From S015-6 sp964384945 (GTDB taxonomy: Bacteria; Desulfobacterota; DSWW01), in contig CAYLMK010000012.1 of assembly GCA_964384945.1 (NCBI GenBank), positions 1-64,000 of the forward strand: a stretch of 64,000 bases of DNA, written 5' to 3'. A model generated the notes under the pieces. It made no database searches. It saw nothing but the letters and a program-made list of their open reading frames with translations, and was not told the DNA's origin. This document shows, one piece after another, positions 48,343 through 56,554 of this stretch; the stretch's first letter is position 1; each line of letters opens with the position of its first letter. The position numbers and the translations under genes are program-made.

Positions 48343-49470
48343 TCAGGATCCGACAGACGGTTCGGCGGCTTGCAGGATCTTCCCTCCGTCGGGCAGATCC
48401 CGGCTTTGAAACCCGAATGCGGAGAGAAAGCGACCCGTTACCTCTTCATTGAGCGGCCAGCCCATGGTTCCTTTCCGGAATTGCTTGGCTACCTGATAGT
48501 CCAGGACCGGCGCAAAGGTTCCCATGAAAAGGCGGTTGGGCTGGCACGAGGTTTCACAGCCGGGTCCTTTTTCGCTCGCCCATAGCGCATCGATGATACA
48601 GAGTTGCTGCCTGGGAAAGAGGACCTTTCCGGACCCCGGGTCCATGTCTCCTACGACCTGGGGCGTCTTGTTGATGGCAAGGAGATAGTCGGTGGAGCCG
48701 GGCAGGTGGGCCCACTTCGGGTCAAAGGTCCCCAGGTGATTCTTCATCGACATCGTGAACCCGCCGAACTTGTCCGAGTGGCCCTTGCAGAGGGCGACGT
48801 TGACCAGGATGTCGACCTGACCCTTGGCCAGCTGGGTCAGGCAATCGGCCTTGCCGTTGCCGCCCCTCCACGGAGAGGGGATCGGAACCGGGGCCTCGAT
48901 ACCGCCCCACCGGCCGACGATGCGGCAGCCCTCGGGCAGGCCCGAAAAGGGCGTCTTCTCGACCATGTCGCCCCCGTGCTTGCCGTCGTAGATCAGAATG
49001 TGGTGCGCCCTGACGTTCATCTGTTCCACGAGAACGCGGCATATCCCGGCCATCACTGCGCTCCGCGTGTGCTGGAGGGCGATGTTGTTGGTCTTGACCG
49101 CTACCACCACGTCGCCCCAGCCCTTGGCCGGGGGCTTCAGGAAGATCGCCTTCCATGCGTCCCCGATCCGTTTTTCACCGGTCAGGGCCATGGCCATCCG
49201 GTCCAGGTTGTCTTGAACGGCCCGGGCGACCACGAGTTCCTCCTGCTTGCCCCATGGGCATACGGCCAGCGAATCCCTGGTCATCCGGGGGTCGTAGGCC
49301 TCGACCACGCGCAGCCCGTTTACGTTGGGGTGGGGGCAGACACCTTCTTGCATGTCTGCCGAGGCCTTGGGAAGAAAGAGGTTCGGAGAAACCCCGAGAA
49401 CGGCCGCGCCGGCGATCGAGTGTTTCAGAAAACCCCGGCGAGAGACGGGTGCTTGAAGATCGATTTTCAT
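48343..49470 (-). CDS. Tat-exported DUF362 protein
   Basis: The 375-residue protein starts with a twin-arginine signal (VSRRGFLKHSIAGAAVLGVSPNLFL) and then a DUF362 domain, including DILVNVALCKGHSDKFGGFTMSMKNHLG. DUF362 proteins occur in anaerobes, often near iron-sulfur proteins; biochemical function is not established. Tat export implies folding, possibly with a cofactor, before export to the periplasm. GGGGAGGCGC precedes the ATG at 49470. Confidence 0.85.
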   Translation of the reverse strand: MKIDLQAPVSRRGFLKHSIAGAAVLGVSPNLFLPKASADMQEGVCPHPNVNGLRVVEAYDPRMTRDSLAVCPWGKQEELVVARAVQDNLDRMAMALTGEKRIGDAWKAIFLKPPAKGWGDVVVAVKTNNIALQHTRSAVMAGICRVLVEQMNVRAHHILIYDGKHGGDMVEKTPFSGLPEGCRIVGRWGGIEAPVPIPSPWRGGNGKADCLTQLAKGQVDILVNVALCKGHSDKFGGFTMSMKNHLGTFDPKWAHLPGSTDYLLAINKTPQVVGDMDPGSGKVLFPRQQLCIIDALWASEKGPGCETSCQPNRLFMGTFAPVLDYQVAKQFRKGTMGWPLNEEVTGRFLSAFGFQSRDLPDGGKILQAAEPSVGS

Positions 49471-49523
49471 GCGCCTCCCCTTTCGGGTGGATAGGATCAC
49501 GGACCGCTGCGGAGCGGGGGCTT

Positions 49524-49553
49524 TTGACACCGGGTCTCGTTTCCTTTTACACT
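49524..49553 (+). promoter_or_regulatory. Promoter of the YkgJ-like gene
   Basis: TTGACA (49524-49529), 18 bases, TACACT (49548-49553), leaving a leader of about 95 bases before 49657. Confidence 0.6.
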
Positions 49554-49656
49554 ATGAAGGCTTGGATGTAAGCTCCCGCGCCTCGGTTTCAACCCGAGGG
49601 CCGGCCGAATCGCCGTCCGCCGGCAAGCCAGGCCGGCGCAAGACAGGAATGCCCGG

Positions 49657-50394
49657 ATGCTGTTCGATTCCGTTCCTCCGGAGAAACGCAGGTACCTGCT
49701 TCAGGACACGTTCACGTTTTCCTGTCACAGGGAGCTGAGCTGTTTCAACGCATGCTGCCGCAACAAGCATCTGCCGCTGTCCCCTTATGACGTGCTGCGG
49801 TTGAAGAGGGCCTTGAAGGTCGACTCGGATACCTTTCTGGTCGACTATGCGGTCTATGCCCTGGATCCCGTTTCGGGCTTCCCGGTCATCTCGCTCAAGA
49901 TGCGGGAGGATGAACGGAAGTCGTGTCCGTTTGTGGGGCCCGAGGGCTGCGGCGTCTACCACGACCGCCCGACCGCATGCCGCCTCTTTCCTCTGGGCCG
50001 GGCATCCCGGTCAGGAGGAAACGGCAGGTCCAGGGACCAGTTTTTCTTCATGCAGGAATTGCCCGGATGCCTGGGCGGGGGGGAAAGCAGGACATGGACC
50101 GTGGAGGCGTGGTTGAAGGACCAGGGGGTGCTGCCTTACATCGCCGTCAACGACAAGATGCTCGATCTCCTCTTTCATCCGAACCGTCCGATCGGCAAGC
50201 CCTTGGATGACCGGCAGTTGCAGAAGCTGATTGTTGCCTGTTACAACCTGGATGAGTTCCGTGACTTTGTGGCGAAGAGCAAGCTGCTGGACGCCTCCCG
50301 GCTGGACCGCAAGACACGTTCCCGGATCGAGACGGACGAGACGGCCATGTTGATGTTCGGGTTTGCCTATCTGACCGCCACCCTCTTCCCCTGA
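49657..50394 (+). CDS. YkgJ-family cysteine-cluster protein
   Basis: The 245-residue protein has the zinc- or iron-binding cysteine pattern of the YkgJ family: FSCHRELSCFNACCRNKHLPLSPYD near the start, then SCPFVGPEGCGVYHDRPTACRLFPLG and a later CLGG. The 'YxxRPxxCRxFP' core is typical. Function is unproven, with metal binding or oxidoreductase support suggested for the family. The gene stops directly at the first base of the inverted-repeat element. Confidence 0.85.
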   Translation: MLFDSVPPEKRRYLLQDTFTFSCHRELSCFNACCRNKHLPLSPYDVLRLKRALKVDSDTFLVDYAVYALDPVSGFPVISLKMREDERKSCPFVGPEGCGVYHDRPTACRLFPLGRASRSGGNGRSRDQFFFMQELPGCLGGGESRTWTVEAWLKDQGVLPYIAVNDKMLDLLFHPNRPIGKPLDDRQLQKLIVACYNLDEFRDFVAKSKLLDASRLDRKTRSRIETDETAMLMFGFAYLTATLFP

Positions 50395-50574
50395 GAGGCT
50401 GTCGAGAAACGGCCCTCTGCGGCGTTGCAATCATCCTTCGTCGTTGCGGCGTACAAACGGCGTACGCCTCACTCCTCAGGATTTCGTGCGCCTTGCATCT
50501 GACCATTTCTCGACAGCCTCCGGTACTGGTTTGCGTCCGTATGCGCCGGTCGAGAAACGGCCCTCTGCGGCGTT
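50395..50574. repeat. Inverted-repeat element with a second partial copy
   Basis: Arms of 18 bases at 50395-50412 and 50503-50520 are inverted copies with one mismatch (core GAGGCTGTCGAGAAA). The 126-base unit lies between two convergent genes and begins on the base after a stop codon. A 26-base stretch at 50401-50426 recurs exactly at 50549-50574, so part of a second copy follows. It has no coding capacity. It looks like a MITE- or REP-type repeat that may double as a bidirectional terminator. Confidence 0.75.
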
Positions 50575-50583
50575 CTCCCCCTC

Positions 50584-52350
50584 TCAGGGGAAGTCCGCGC
50601 GCCTGAGTTCCTCCATGGACATGGTGTTCCCTTTTACCAGGTCCAGCATGCTGATCCGGTAATGGAAGAACCTTCGGTCCGGGTAGAAGTCCATCAGCCT
50701 TCCGTTCTCCGACCCCCGGTCCAGGGCCGCAAGGTTGTCGTCTTCGAAGTCCAGGCCGTTGCGGATGCGAAGGTGGATCGAAATCGGGGTGACCTTGGGA
50801 TCCGACGCAGAGGGTGCCAGCAACAGTACGCTGTTGTGGAGGCCCTGTTCTGCCAGATGGGCGCCCGCATTCTGTATGATTCTCATCCGCCGGACCGTAT
50901 CCGGGACGAAGCGAACGATCATTGCGGACAGACCGAGCTGGTAAAGGAAGGCCAAGACGATCAGAAAGGTTATGCCGCCGCGAAGGGGGGCCCCGGCCCT
51001 GGCATGGAGGCGCAGGAAGGCCTCCGCAACCAGAAGGTAGGCAACGCCTGCGGCGGGAAAATAGTAGCGTGGTCCGAACTGCAGGCCCCCGTATGTGTTG
51101 TAGAACATGTAGCCCGCGGAAAGGCAGAGAAAGGCGCCGAGAAGAAGGAAGTCCCATCTCCCTCTGCCGCGGAGGACCGCGGGCAGGAGCATGAGGAGCG
51201 GGGCCAGCGGGAATAGGCAGTAATTCAGGGAAAGCAGCCTCTTCACCCACCAGACCACCCTTTGTTTCAGCGTAAACCAGTCATGGATTCCCAGCACCGG
51301 CTTCACGGCGAATTCCTTGGACATGAAATTGTCATCGTCCATGTAGACCTGGAAAAGCACCTTCGTCGGGGAGCCGGTGAGGACATGGTTTTGCCACCCC
51401 GTGACGGAGAGGAAGAGGGCCAGGGAAAGGATCCCGCTGAGGAGCAGCTTGCGCCTTGGGTAGACCGTGCCCTTGAGGAATCGAAGGGCAAAAAGCAGCA
51501 GGAACGGCAGAAGCATCGAAGGCTCGATGTGATGGATAAGCGGGATGGCGGCCGTGACGCATCCGAGCAGGACATACGGACGGGTGGCCTGTTCTCCGCG
51601 CTCCAGTCGAATGAAGAGGGAGAGAAACGCCATGAAGGCGAGCAGGCTTGCCTGGTGGCTCAGATAGGTGCCGGCATGAAAGACCACAAAGGGCGACGCG
51701 GCCGTCAGGAGTGCGGCGAGCATCCCTGCCCGATGCCCGTAAATGGAACGCCCCACCTGATAGGTGAGGACCACCGCAAGGGCCGTGCACAAAGGAGACA
51801 GCACCCAGGGGATGCCGAGCAGAACCCATGGCACGAGAAGCAGGGACCACCCTACGGGCATGATCGAGAAGAGCCTGCCCTCGTGCTCCGCGACGAACGC
51901 ACACTTGAAGAACTCCTGCAATGGATGTGCTGGGACGGTCCATTGCCCTCTGGCAAGGATCTTCGCCTGGTAGAGGTAGGCGAATTCGTCCGGCGTCAGG
52001 GGGTAGTCGAGGAAGGCCAGCCGTTGGATGAGCAGGTAAAGAAGAAGACTCACGAGAAAGAGCGACCAGGAGACGGTCCGGCCCCGGCGATCCGGGGCCT
52101 CCTCGGAGCCCCGAAGGGCCTGAAGGATCCGGTTCCAGTAGAAAGAAGCTGCGAGGAGGAACAGCCCGACCGCTGCGAGTCCCCATTGAGCCGATGCGAC
52201 CATGGAACCCAGCAGAGCGGGGAAAGGCTTGAATTCGGAAATATAAGGAAGTTCTCCGACGCGGCCCGGGTCCTGCAGAAGCCATGCGGCGGCCAGCGTG
52301 AGGAGGCCTGCCAGGCCGAGCAGCGGGCGTACTCGAAGTTGCGCTCTCAT
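50584..52350 (-). CDS. GT39/ArnT-like integral membrane glycosyltransferase
   Basis: The 588-residue protein has ten or more hydrophobic segments and the first-loop motif LDYPLTPDEFAYLYQAKIL, where the acidic DE matches the catalytic site of GT-C enzymes such as ArnT and protein O-mannosyltransferases. HAGTYLSHQASLLAFMAFL and FGPRYYFPAAGVAYLL follow. It should move a sugar from a polyprenyl carrier to lipid A, a lipid or protein on the periplasmic side. Substrate cannot be told. It has its own promoter at 52384-52412 and ends at the repeat element. Confidence 0.8.
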   Translation of the reverse strand: MRAQLRVRPLLGLAGLLTLAAAWLLQDPGRVGELPYISEFKPFPALLGSMVASAQWGLAAVGLFLLAASFYWNRILQALRGSEEAPDRRGRTVSWSLFLVSLLLYLLIQRLAFLDYPLTPDEFAYLYQAKILARGQWTVPAHPLQEFFKCAFVAEHEGRLFSIMPVGWSLLLVPWVLLGIPWVLSPLCTALAVVLTYQVGRSIYGHRAGMLAALLTAASPFVVFHAGTYLSHQASLLAFMAFLSLFIRLERGEQATRPYVLLGCVTAAIPLIHHIEPSMLLPFLLLFALRFLKGTVYPRRKLLLSGILSLALFLSVTGWQNHVLTGSPTKVLFQVYMDDDNFMSKEFAVKPVLGIHDWFTLKQRVVWWVKRLLSLNYCLFPLAPLLMLLPAVLRGRGRWDFLLLGAFLCLSAGYMFYNTYGGLQFGPRYYFPAAGVAYLLVAEAFLRLHARAGAPLRGGITFLIVLAFLYQLGLSAMIVRFVPDTVRRMRIIQNAGAHLAEQGLHNSVLLLAPSASDPKVTPISIHLRIRNGLDFEDDNLAALDRGSENGRLMDFYPDRRFFHYRISMLDLVKGNTMSMEELRRADFP

Positions 52351-52383
52351 GAGGAGCCGGTCCCCCCGGTGATACGGTGGGGT

Positions 52384-52412
52384 AGTCTAGAGAACCGGTT
52401 TGCGGCAGTCAA
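52384..52412 (-). promoter_or_regulatory. Promoter of the GT39-like gene
   Basis: TTGACT (52412-52407), 17 bases, TAGACT (52389-52384) on the minus strand. Confidence 0.55.
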
Positions 52413-52544
52413 ACGCCGCGCCTGTTCGCCTGGACAGTCGGGCGCGCGGGGTCTAAAATGGTGCACTTGTTTCCCCCGGATACGGTTTCACGCCGCGGAT
52501 GACCCACCGGCAGCCGCTCTCCGGGCAAGGGAACGGGGCGCGGA

Positions 52545-53081
52545 ATGGAGGCACCGAGGGTTTCGACGATCCAGGAGAAAATTGCTCAGGCGCTTGCTCT
52601 GCACGACGCCAGAGGGGAGTCCTTGCGCCGGGACAGCCGGATTTGCGGGCTTCTGTCGGATCTGGAAAAGCGCCTCGCGGCAAGCAGGAGGGCCATGCGT
52701 GCTTTTGGAGTGGCCCGGGCCTGCAAGAGGTGTGAAGAGCAGGAGGGGGGCAGCTGTTGCGGCGCCGGCATCGAAAACCGCTACGACCCCCTCCAGCTCC
52801 TGATCAACCTGCTTCTGGGCGTTTCCTTGCCGGTTCGCCGCAGATTCCGGGACAGCTGCCATTTTCTCGAACCCGACGGTTGCAGTCTCAAGGCCAGGCA
52901 CGTTCTGTGCGTGAATTATCTGTGCACCCGGCTCCAGCAGAGCCTGTCCGTCGATGAGCGCAGCACCTTGCAGGCCATCCTCGGGGAAGAACTGGATACA
53001 GGATTCATCCTCCATGAAGCTCTCAGGAAGACCCTGGGCAGCCGCGACCTGGAGCGATCGGCGGATGACCCGCACCCTTGA
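52545..53081 (+). CDS. Cysteine-rich protein, possibly metal-binding
   Basis: The 178-residue protein has an N-terminal helical part and a cysteine-rich centre: ACKRCEEQEGGSCCGAG, then DSCHFLEPDGCSLKARHVLCVNYLC. The order C-x2-C, CC, C-H, C, C-x4-C recalls the YkgJ-type cluster proteins, one of which lies upstream, but I do not recognise the family. It overlaps the following methyltransferase-like gene by 17 bases, so the two are co-translated. Likely cytoplasmic, as no signal is visible. Confidence 0.65.
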   Translation: MEAPRVSTIQEKIAQALALHDARGESLRRDSRICGLLSDLEKRLAASRRAMRAFGVARACKRCEEQEGGSCCGAGIENRYDPLQLLINLLLGVSLPVRRRFRDSCHFLEPDGCSLKARHVLCVNYLCTRLQQSLSVDERSTLQAILGEELDTGFILHEALRKTLGSRDLERSADDPHP

Positions 53082-53676
53082 CTTCATCGCATCGTATTAC
53101 GACGCATGCAAGGTGGGCTACCAGGGGAACGAAGGCTACCGGAAATCGACAGACCTCCGGAAGTTCGCCCACTGCATTCGGGATCTCCTTGGGCAAGGGT
53201 TCCTGCATCCGGGTCGCACCGTCTTCACCGACCTCGGATGCGCGGACGGCCGCGTGAACGTAATGATGAGCTATTTCGTCAGGCTGTCCATCGGAATCGA
53301 GATCGACCCCGACATCCTGGCCGAGTACGAGCCCCACCGGGAGGGTCTCCTGGCGGGCATGCAGGCAGAGGGACTGGATCCGCCGAAGCAGAATATTCAT
53401 CTCTTTCCGGGCAGCTCGCTGGACGATTCCGTCTACCGCCGCATCTTCCTGGAGACGGGGATCCGGTTCAGGGACATGGACCTTTTCTACACCTACATCA
53501 CCCTCCACGAAGTCTTCGCGGAGAGAATCGCCGGCGATGCCGGGGACGGAGCCCTCTACCTGGTCTATGGATTCCACAGGGTCCTGCCCTCCTATCCGGG
53601 ACTGAAGCTCCTGGTGCCGGACGTGGGAAACCAGGGGATCGCGGCCCTTTTCGCCAAAGAGCCGCAGGGATGCTGA
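53065..53676 (+). CDS. SAM-dependent methyltransferase-like protein
   Basis: The 203-residue protein has a Rossmann SAM motif FTDLGCADGRVNVMMSYF with a following acidic residue in IGIEIDPDIL, and a motif-V-like DLFYTYITLHEVFAERI. It is short for the class and lacks clear substrate elements. ATG 53065 lies inside the upstream gene, where homology begins. Acceptor unknown. Confidence 0.65.
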   Translation: MTRTLDFIASYYDACKVGYQGNEGYRKSTDLRKFAHCIRDLLGQGFLHPGRTVFTDLGCADGRVNVMMSYFVRLSIGIEIDPDILAEYEPHREGLLAGMQAEGLDPPKQNIHLFPGSSLDDSVYRRIFLETGIRFRDMDLFYTYITLHEVFAERIAGDAGDGALYLVYGFHRVLPSYPGLKLLVPDVGNQGIAALFAKEPQGC

Positions 53677-53728
53677 TTTCATCAGAAGGCTGCGAGCCGG
53701 CTTGACGGGGCCGCAGAGGAGTCCGCCG

Positions 53729-54199
53729 ATGGCCGATGCGGGACCCTTCGGGAAGATCGTGGATCTCGCGATACGGGACGGCAAGTCTTCGGACCGGGAT
53801 TTCGTGGCCGAGCTCGCCAGGCGGGTCTTCTCGGAATACGGCGACTACGAGGACATCCTGCCTTCCTGCCTGGGCGACGCGCGGTTCCACACGCTGATCG
53901 GCGAGTGCGAACAGCGGTCGGTCGGGTTCTGCATGCTTTCGATCGGGGACGGCGTCGGGGAGGTCGTCGCGGTGGCCGTGGATCCGCCCTGGCAGGGCCG
54001 GGGAATCGGAAGACGCCTCATGCAGGAAATCGCGGCGGATTCCAGGGGCATGGGGATCCGCGTGCTGGTGCTCCAGACGGCAGTCGGGAATCTGCCGGCG
54101 CAGGGGCTGTTCCGAAGGCTGGGCTTCGAGGAGTCGGGACGGATCGCCGGGTATTATGCCGGAGGGCAGGCAGCCGTCGGGATGCGGAGGAGGCTCTGA
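53729..54199 (+). CDS. GNAT family N-acetyltransferase
   Basis: The 156-residue protein is a compact GNAT: VVAVAVDPPWQGRGIGRRLMQEI holds the acetyl-CoA loop R/Q-G-x-G-x-G, and LQTAVGNLPAQGLFRRLGFEESG the C-terminal strand. I chose the ATG at 53729, which has GAGGAG seven bases before it, over the TTG at 53702. It ends five bases before the P-type ATPase start. Substrate unknown. Confidence 0.8.
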   Translation: MADAGPFGKIVDLAIRDGKSSDRDFVAELARRVFSEYGDYEDILPSCLGDARFHTLIGECEQRSVGFCMLSIGDGVGEVVAVAVDPPWQGRGIGRRLMQEIAADSRGMGIRVLVLQTAVGNLPAQGLFRRLGFEESGRIAGYYAGGQAAVGMRRRL

Positions 54200-54203
54200 A
54201 GGA

Positions 54204-56468
54204 GTGAACGAAACCGGGGTCAAGGAGGCCCATCTGGCGATTCAGGGGATGGGGTGCGCCTCCTGCGTTCAAAAAGTCGAGAAGGCGGTCAAAGGCCTGC
54301 CCTTCGTGGTGGATGCCCGGGTGAACCTGGCCTCCCTGCGCGCCTCCGTTACCTACCTGCCGGTTCCGGGGGCCCGGGAGGAAATCCGAAAGGCCGTGGA
54401 GGGGGCGGGAAGCTACCGGGCGGTCCTCTTGCCGGAGGACGGTTCGGACGATCGGGGCCTGACCGATGCGATCGAAGCCTCGGAGAGGAACGAAGCCGAG
54501 GCATGGAAGAGGCGGTTGTGGGCGGCTGTCCTGTTCACGGGGCTTGGGATGGCGGTTTCCATGGGCCAGATGCTGCCCGCCCTGGAGATCCGGGACCGCG
54601 AGGCGCTCCATCTGCTTTTCCTGCTGCTGGCCAGCCCGGTGTTTTTCTGGGCGGGCGCCCCCTTCCACAGGGGCTTGATTCTTTCTCTGCGCCACCGAAG
54701 TGCGGACATGAACACCCTCGTTTCCATCGGAACAGGGACGGCCTTTTTCTACTCGGCCCTTGTGACCCTTCGGCCCGGCTGGTTCGCGGTGGACAGATTT
54801 CCGCCGTTCGTGTACTACGATACGGCAACCATGATCATCACGCTGATTCTGGTCGGGCGGACCCTGGAGGCCGGGGCCAAGGGAAGGGCGAGGCAGTCCA
54901 TCCGTTCCCTGATCGGTCTTCAACCGAGGCTCGCCAGGGTGGTCCGCGAAGGCCGGGAACAGGAGATCCCCATCGAAGACGTCCGCGTGGGGGATCAGGT
55001 TCGCGTCCGCCCCGGAGAGAAGATCCCGGTGGACGGGGTTGTGATCGAGGGGTCGAGCTCCGTGGACGAGTCGATGCTGACCGGCGAGAGCCTCCCCGTG
55101 GAGAAGGGGCCCGGCAGTCGCGTGGTAGGGGCCACGCTCAACCAGAACGGAACCCTCCGAATCCGTGCCGAGAAGGTGGGCGGCGATACGGTGCTTGCAC
55201 AGATCGTCCGGGTCGTCCGGCAAGCCCAGGCCTCCAAGGCCCCGGTTCAACGGCTCGTGGACAAGGTGGCCGCCGTCTTCGTTCCCGTTGTTCTGGTTGT
55301 CGCGCTGGGTTCCTTTGCGGCCTGGTGGATCTGGGGCCCTGACCCCAAGGGCCTGAATGCCATGCTCCACGCGATCGCCGTCCTGATCATCGCCTGCCCT
55401 TGCGCCTTGGGCCTTGCGACCCCCACGGCAATCATGGTGGGAACCGGCAGGGGCGCCGAGTTGGGCGTACTCATCAAGAGCGCCGAGAGCCTGGAGACAG
55501 CCGGGAGGATTCGAACGGTCGTGCTGGACAAGACGGGCACCCTGACCAAGGGCAGGCCCGAGGTCTCGGAGATCGAGCCGGCCGAGGGAGTCTCCCGGCA
55601 TACGTTCCTGCAGCTCGCCGCCTCCCTGGAGAAGGTCTCCGAGCATCCGGTGGGCCGGGCGGTCGTCCGTGAGGCGGAGCGGCAGGGCGTGCCCGTGTTG
55701 CCGCTGGAATCCTTCGAGAACGTGCCCGGCAAGGGCCTGCGGGCCAGGATCCGTGGACAGGAGATTCTGCTGGGCAACCGCGCCTTGTTCGAGTCCGGAG
55801 CCGGCTCGATCGGCGCCTGGCCGGAGAAGGCGGCGCCGCTTTTCGCCAAGGGCCGGACCGTCATGTTCCTTGCGGTTGACGGTGACGTGCTCGGTCTGCT
55901 CGCCGTTTCGGATGCCCTCAAGGACGAGGCCGCCGATTCGGTCAAGGAATTGAAGGCCCTGGGCCTGGAGGTCGCGATGTTGACCGGCGACAATGCAAAG
56001 GTGGCTGCGGCGGTCGCCTCGGACCTGGGCCTGGACGAGGTGATCGCCGAGGTGCTGCCCGAGGACAAGGCCTCCCGGATCGGGGACCTGCAGAAACAGG
56101 GCAAGCGCGTGGCCATGGTGGGCGACGGGATCAACGATGCGCCTGCCCTGGTGCGGGCCGACCTGGGAATCGCCATGGGCACCGGCACGGACATCGCGAT
56201 CGAGAGTGCGGACATTACCCTGGTGGGCCCTTCGCTGAAAGGGGTTCCGCTCGCGATCCGGCTTTCCCGCCGCACACTGCGAATCATCCGGCAGAATCTC
56301 TTCTGGGCCTTCTTTTACAACGTGATCGGTATCCCGATTGCGGCCGGCGTGCTCGCACCCTGCTGCGGGATCCATCTGAAACCGGTGCACGCGGCCGTGG
56401 CCATGGCGTTCAGTTCCGTCTCTGTGGTCACCAACAGCCTTCGTCTGCGAAGGATACGGATCGACTAG
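54204..56468 (+). CDS. copA: Cu(I)-exporting P-type ATPase
   Basis: The 754-residue pump has an N-terminal metal domain with GMGCASC (16-22), the actuator MLTGESLPV, the ion path IACPCALGLATP, the phosphorylation site DKTGTLT and GDGINDAPAL. In the last membrane pair, FFYN and MAFSS supply the YN and M-x2-SS residues that mark Cu(I)-type P1B-1 ATPases. It exports copper from the cytoplasm. Start GTG 54204 has GGAGGAGG ten bases upstream. No CsoR/CueR regulator or copper chaperone lies beside it; the GNAT gene upstream overlaps closely but has no clear link. Confidence 0.93.
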   Translation: MNETGVKEAHLAIQGMGCASCVQKVEKAVKGLPFVVDARVNLASLRASVTYLPVPGAREEIRKAVEGAGSYRAVLLPEDGSDDRGLTDAIEASERNEAEAWKRRLWAAVLFTGLGMAVSMGQMLPALEIRDREALHLLFLLLASPVFFWAGAPFHRGLILSLRHRSADMNTLVSIGTGTAFFYSALVTLRPGWFAVDRFPPFVYYDTATMIITLILVGRTLEAGAKGRARQSIRSLIGLQPRLARVVREGREQEIPIEDVRVGDQVRVRPGEKIPVDGVVIEGSSSVDESMLTGESLPVEKGPGSRVVGATLNQNGTLRIRAEKVGGDTVLAQIVRVVRQAQASKAPVQRLVDKVAAVFVPVVLVVALGSFAAWWIWGPDPKGLNAMLHAIAVLIIACPCALGLATPTAIMVGTGRGAELGVLIKSAESLETAGRIRTVVLDKTGTLTKGRPEVSEIEPAEGVSRHTFLQLAASLEKVSEHPVGRAVVREAERQGVPVLPLESFENVPGKGLRARIRGQEILLGNRALFESGAGSIGAWPEKAAPLFAKGRTVMFLAVDGDVLGLLAVSDALKDEAADSVKELKALGLEVAMLTGDNAKVAAAVASDLGLDEVIAEVLPEDKASRIGDLQKQGKRVAMVGDGINDAPALVRADLGIAMGTGTDIAIESADITLVGPSLKGVPLAIRLSRRTLRIIRQNLFWAFFYNVIGIPIAAGVLAPCCGIHLKPVHAAVAMAFSSVSVVTNSLRLRRIRID

Positions 56469-56554
56469 GGGGCGCGCGCAGCGTTGGCGTTTTCCGTTCC
56501 GCGCGCAGACCCCGCGGGACAAACCAGGAGTCGTCGGGTCGGAGGGAGGTCTAC

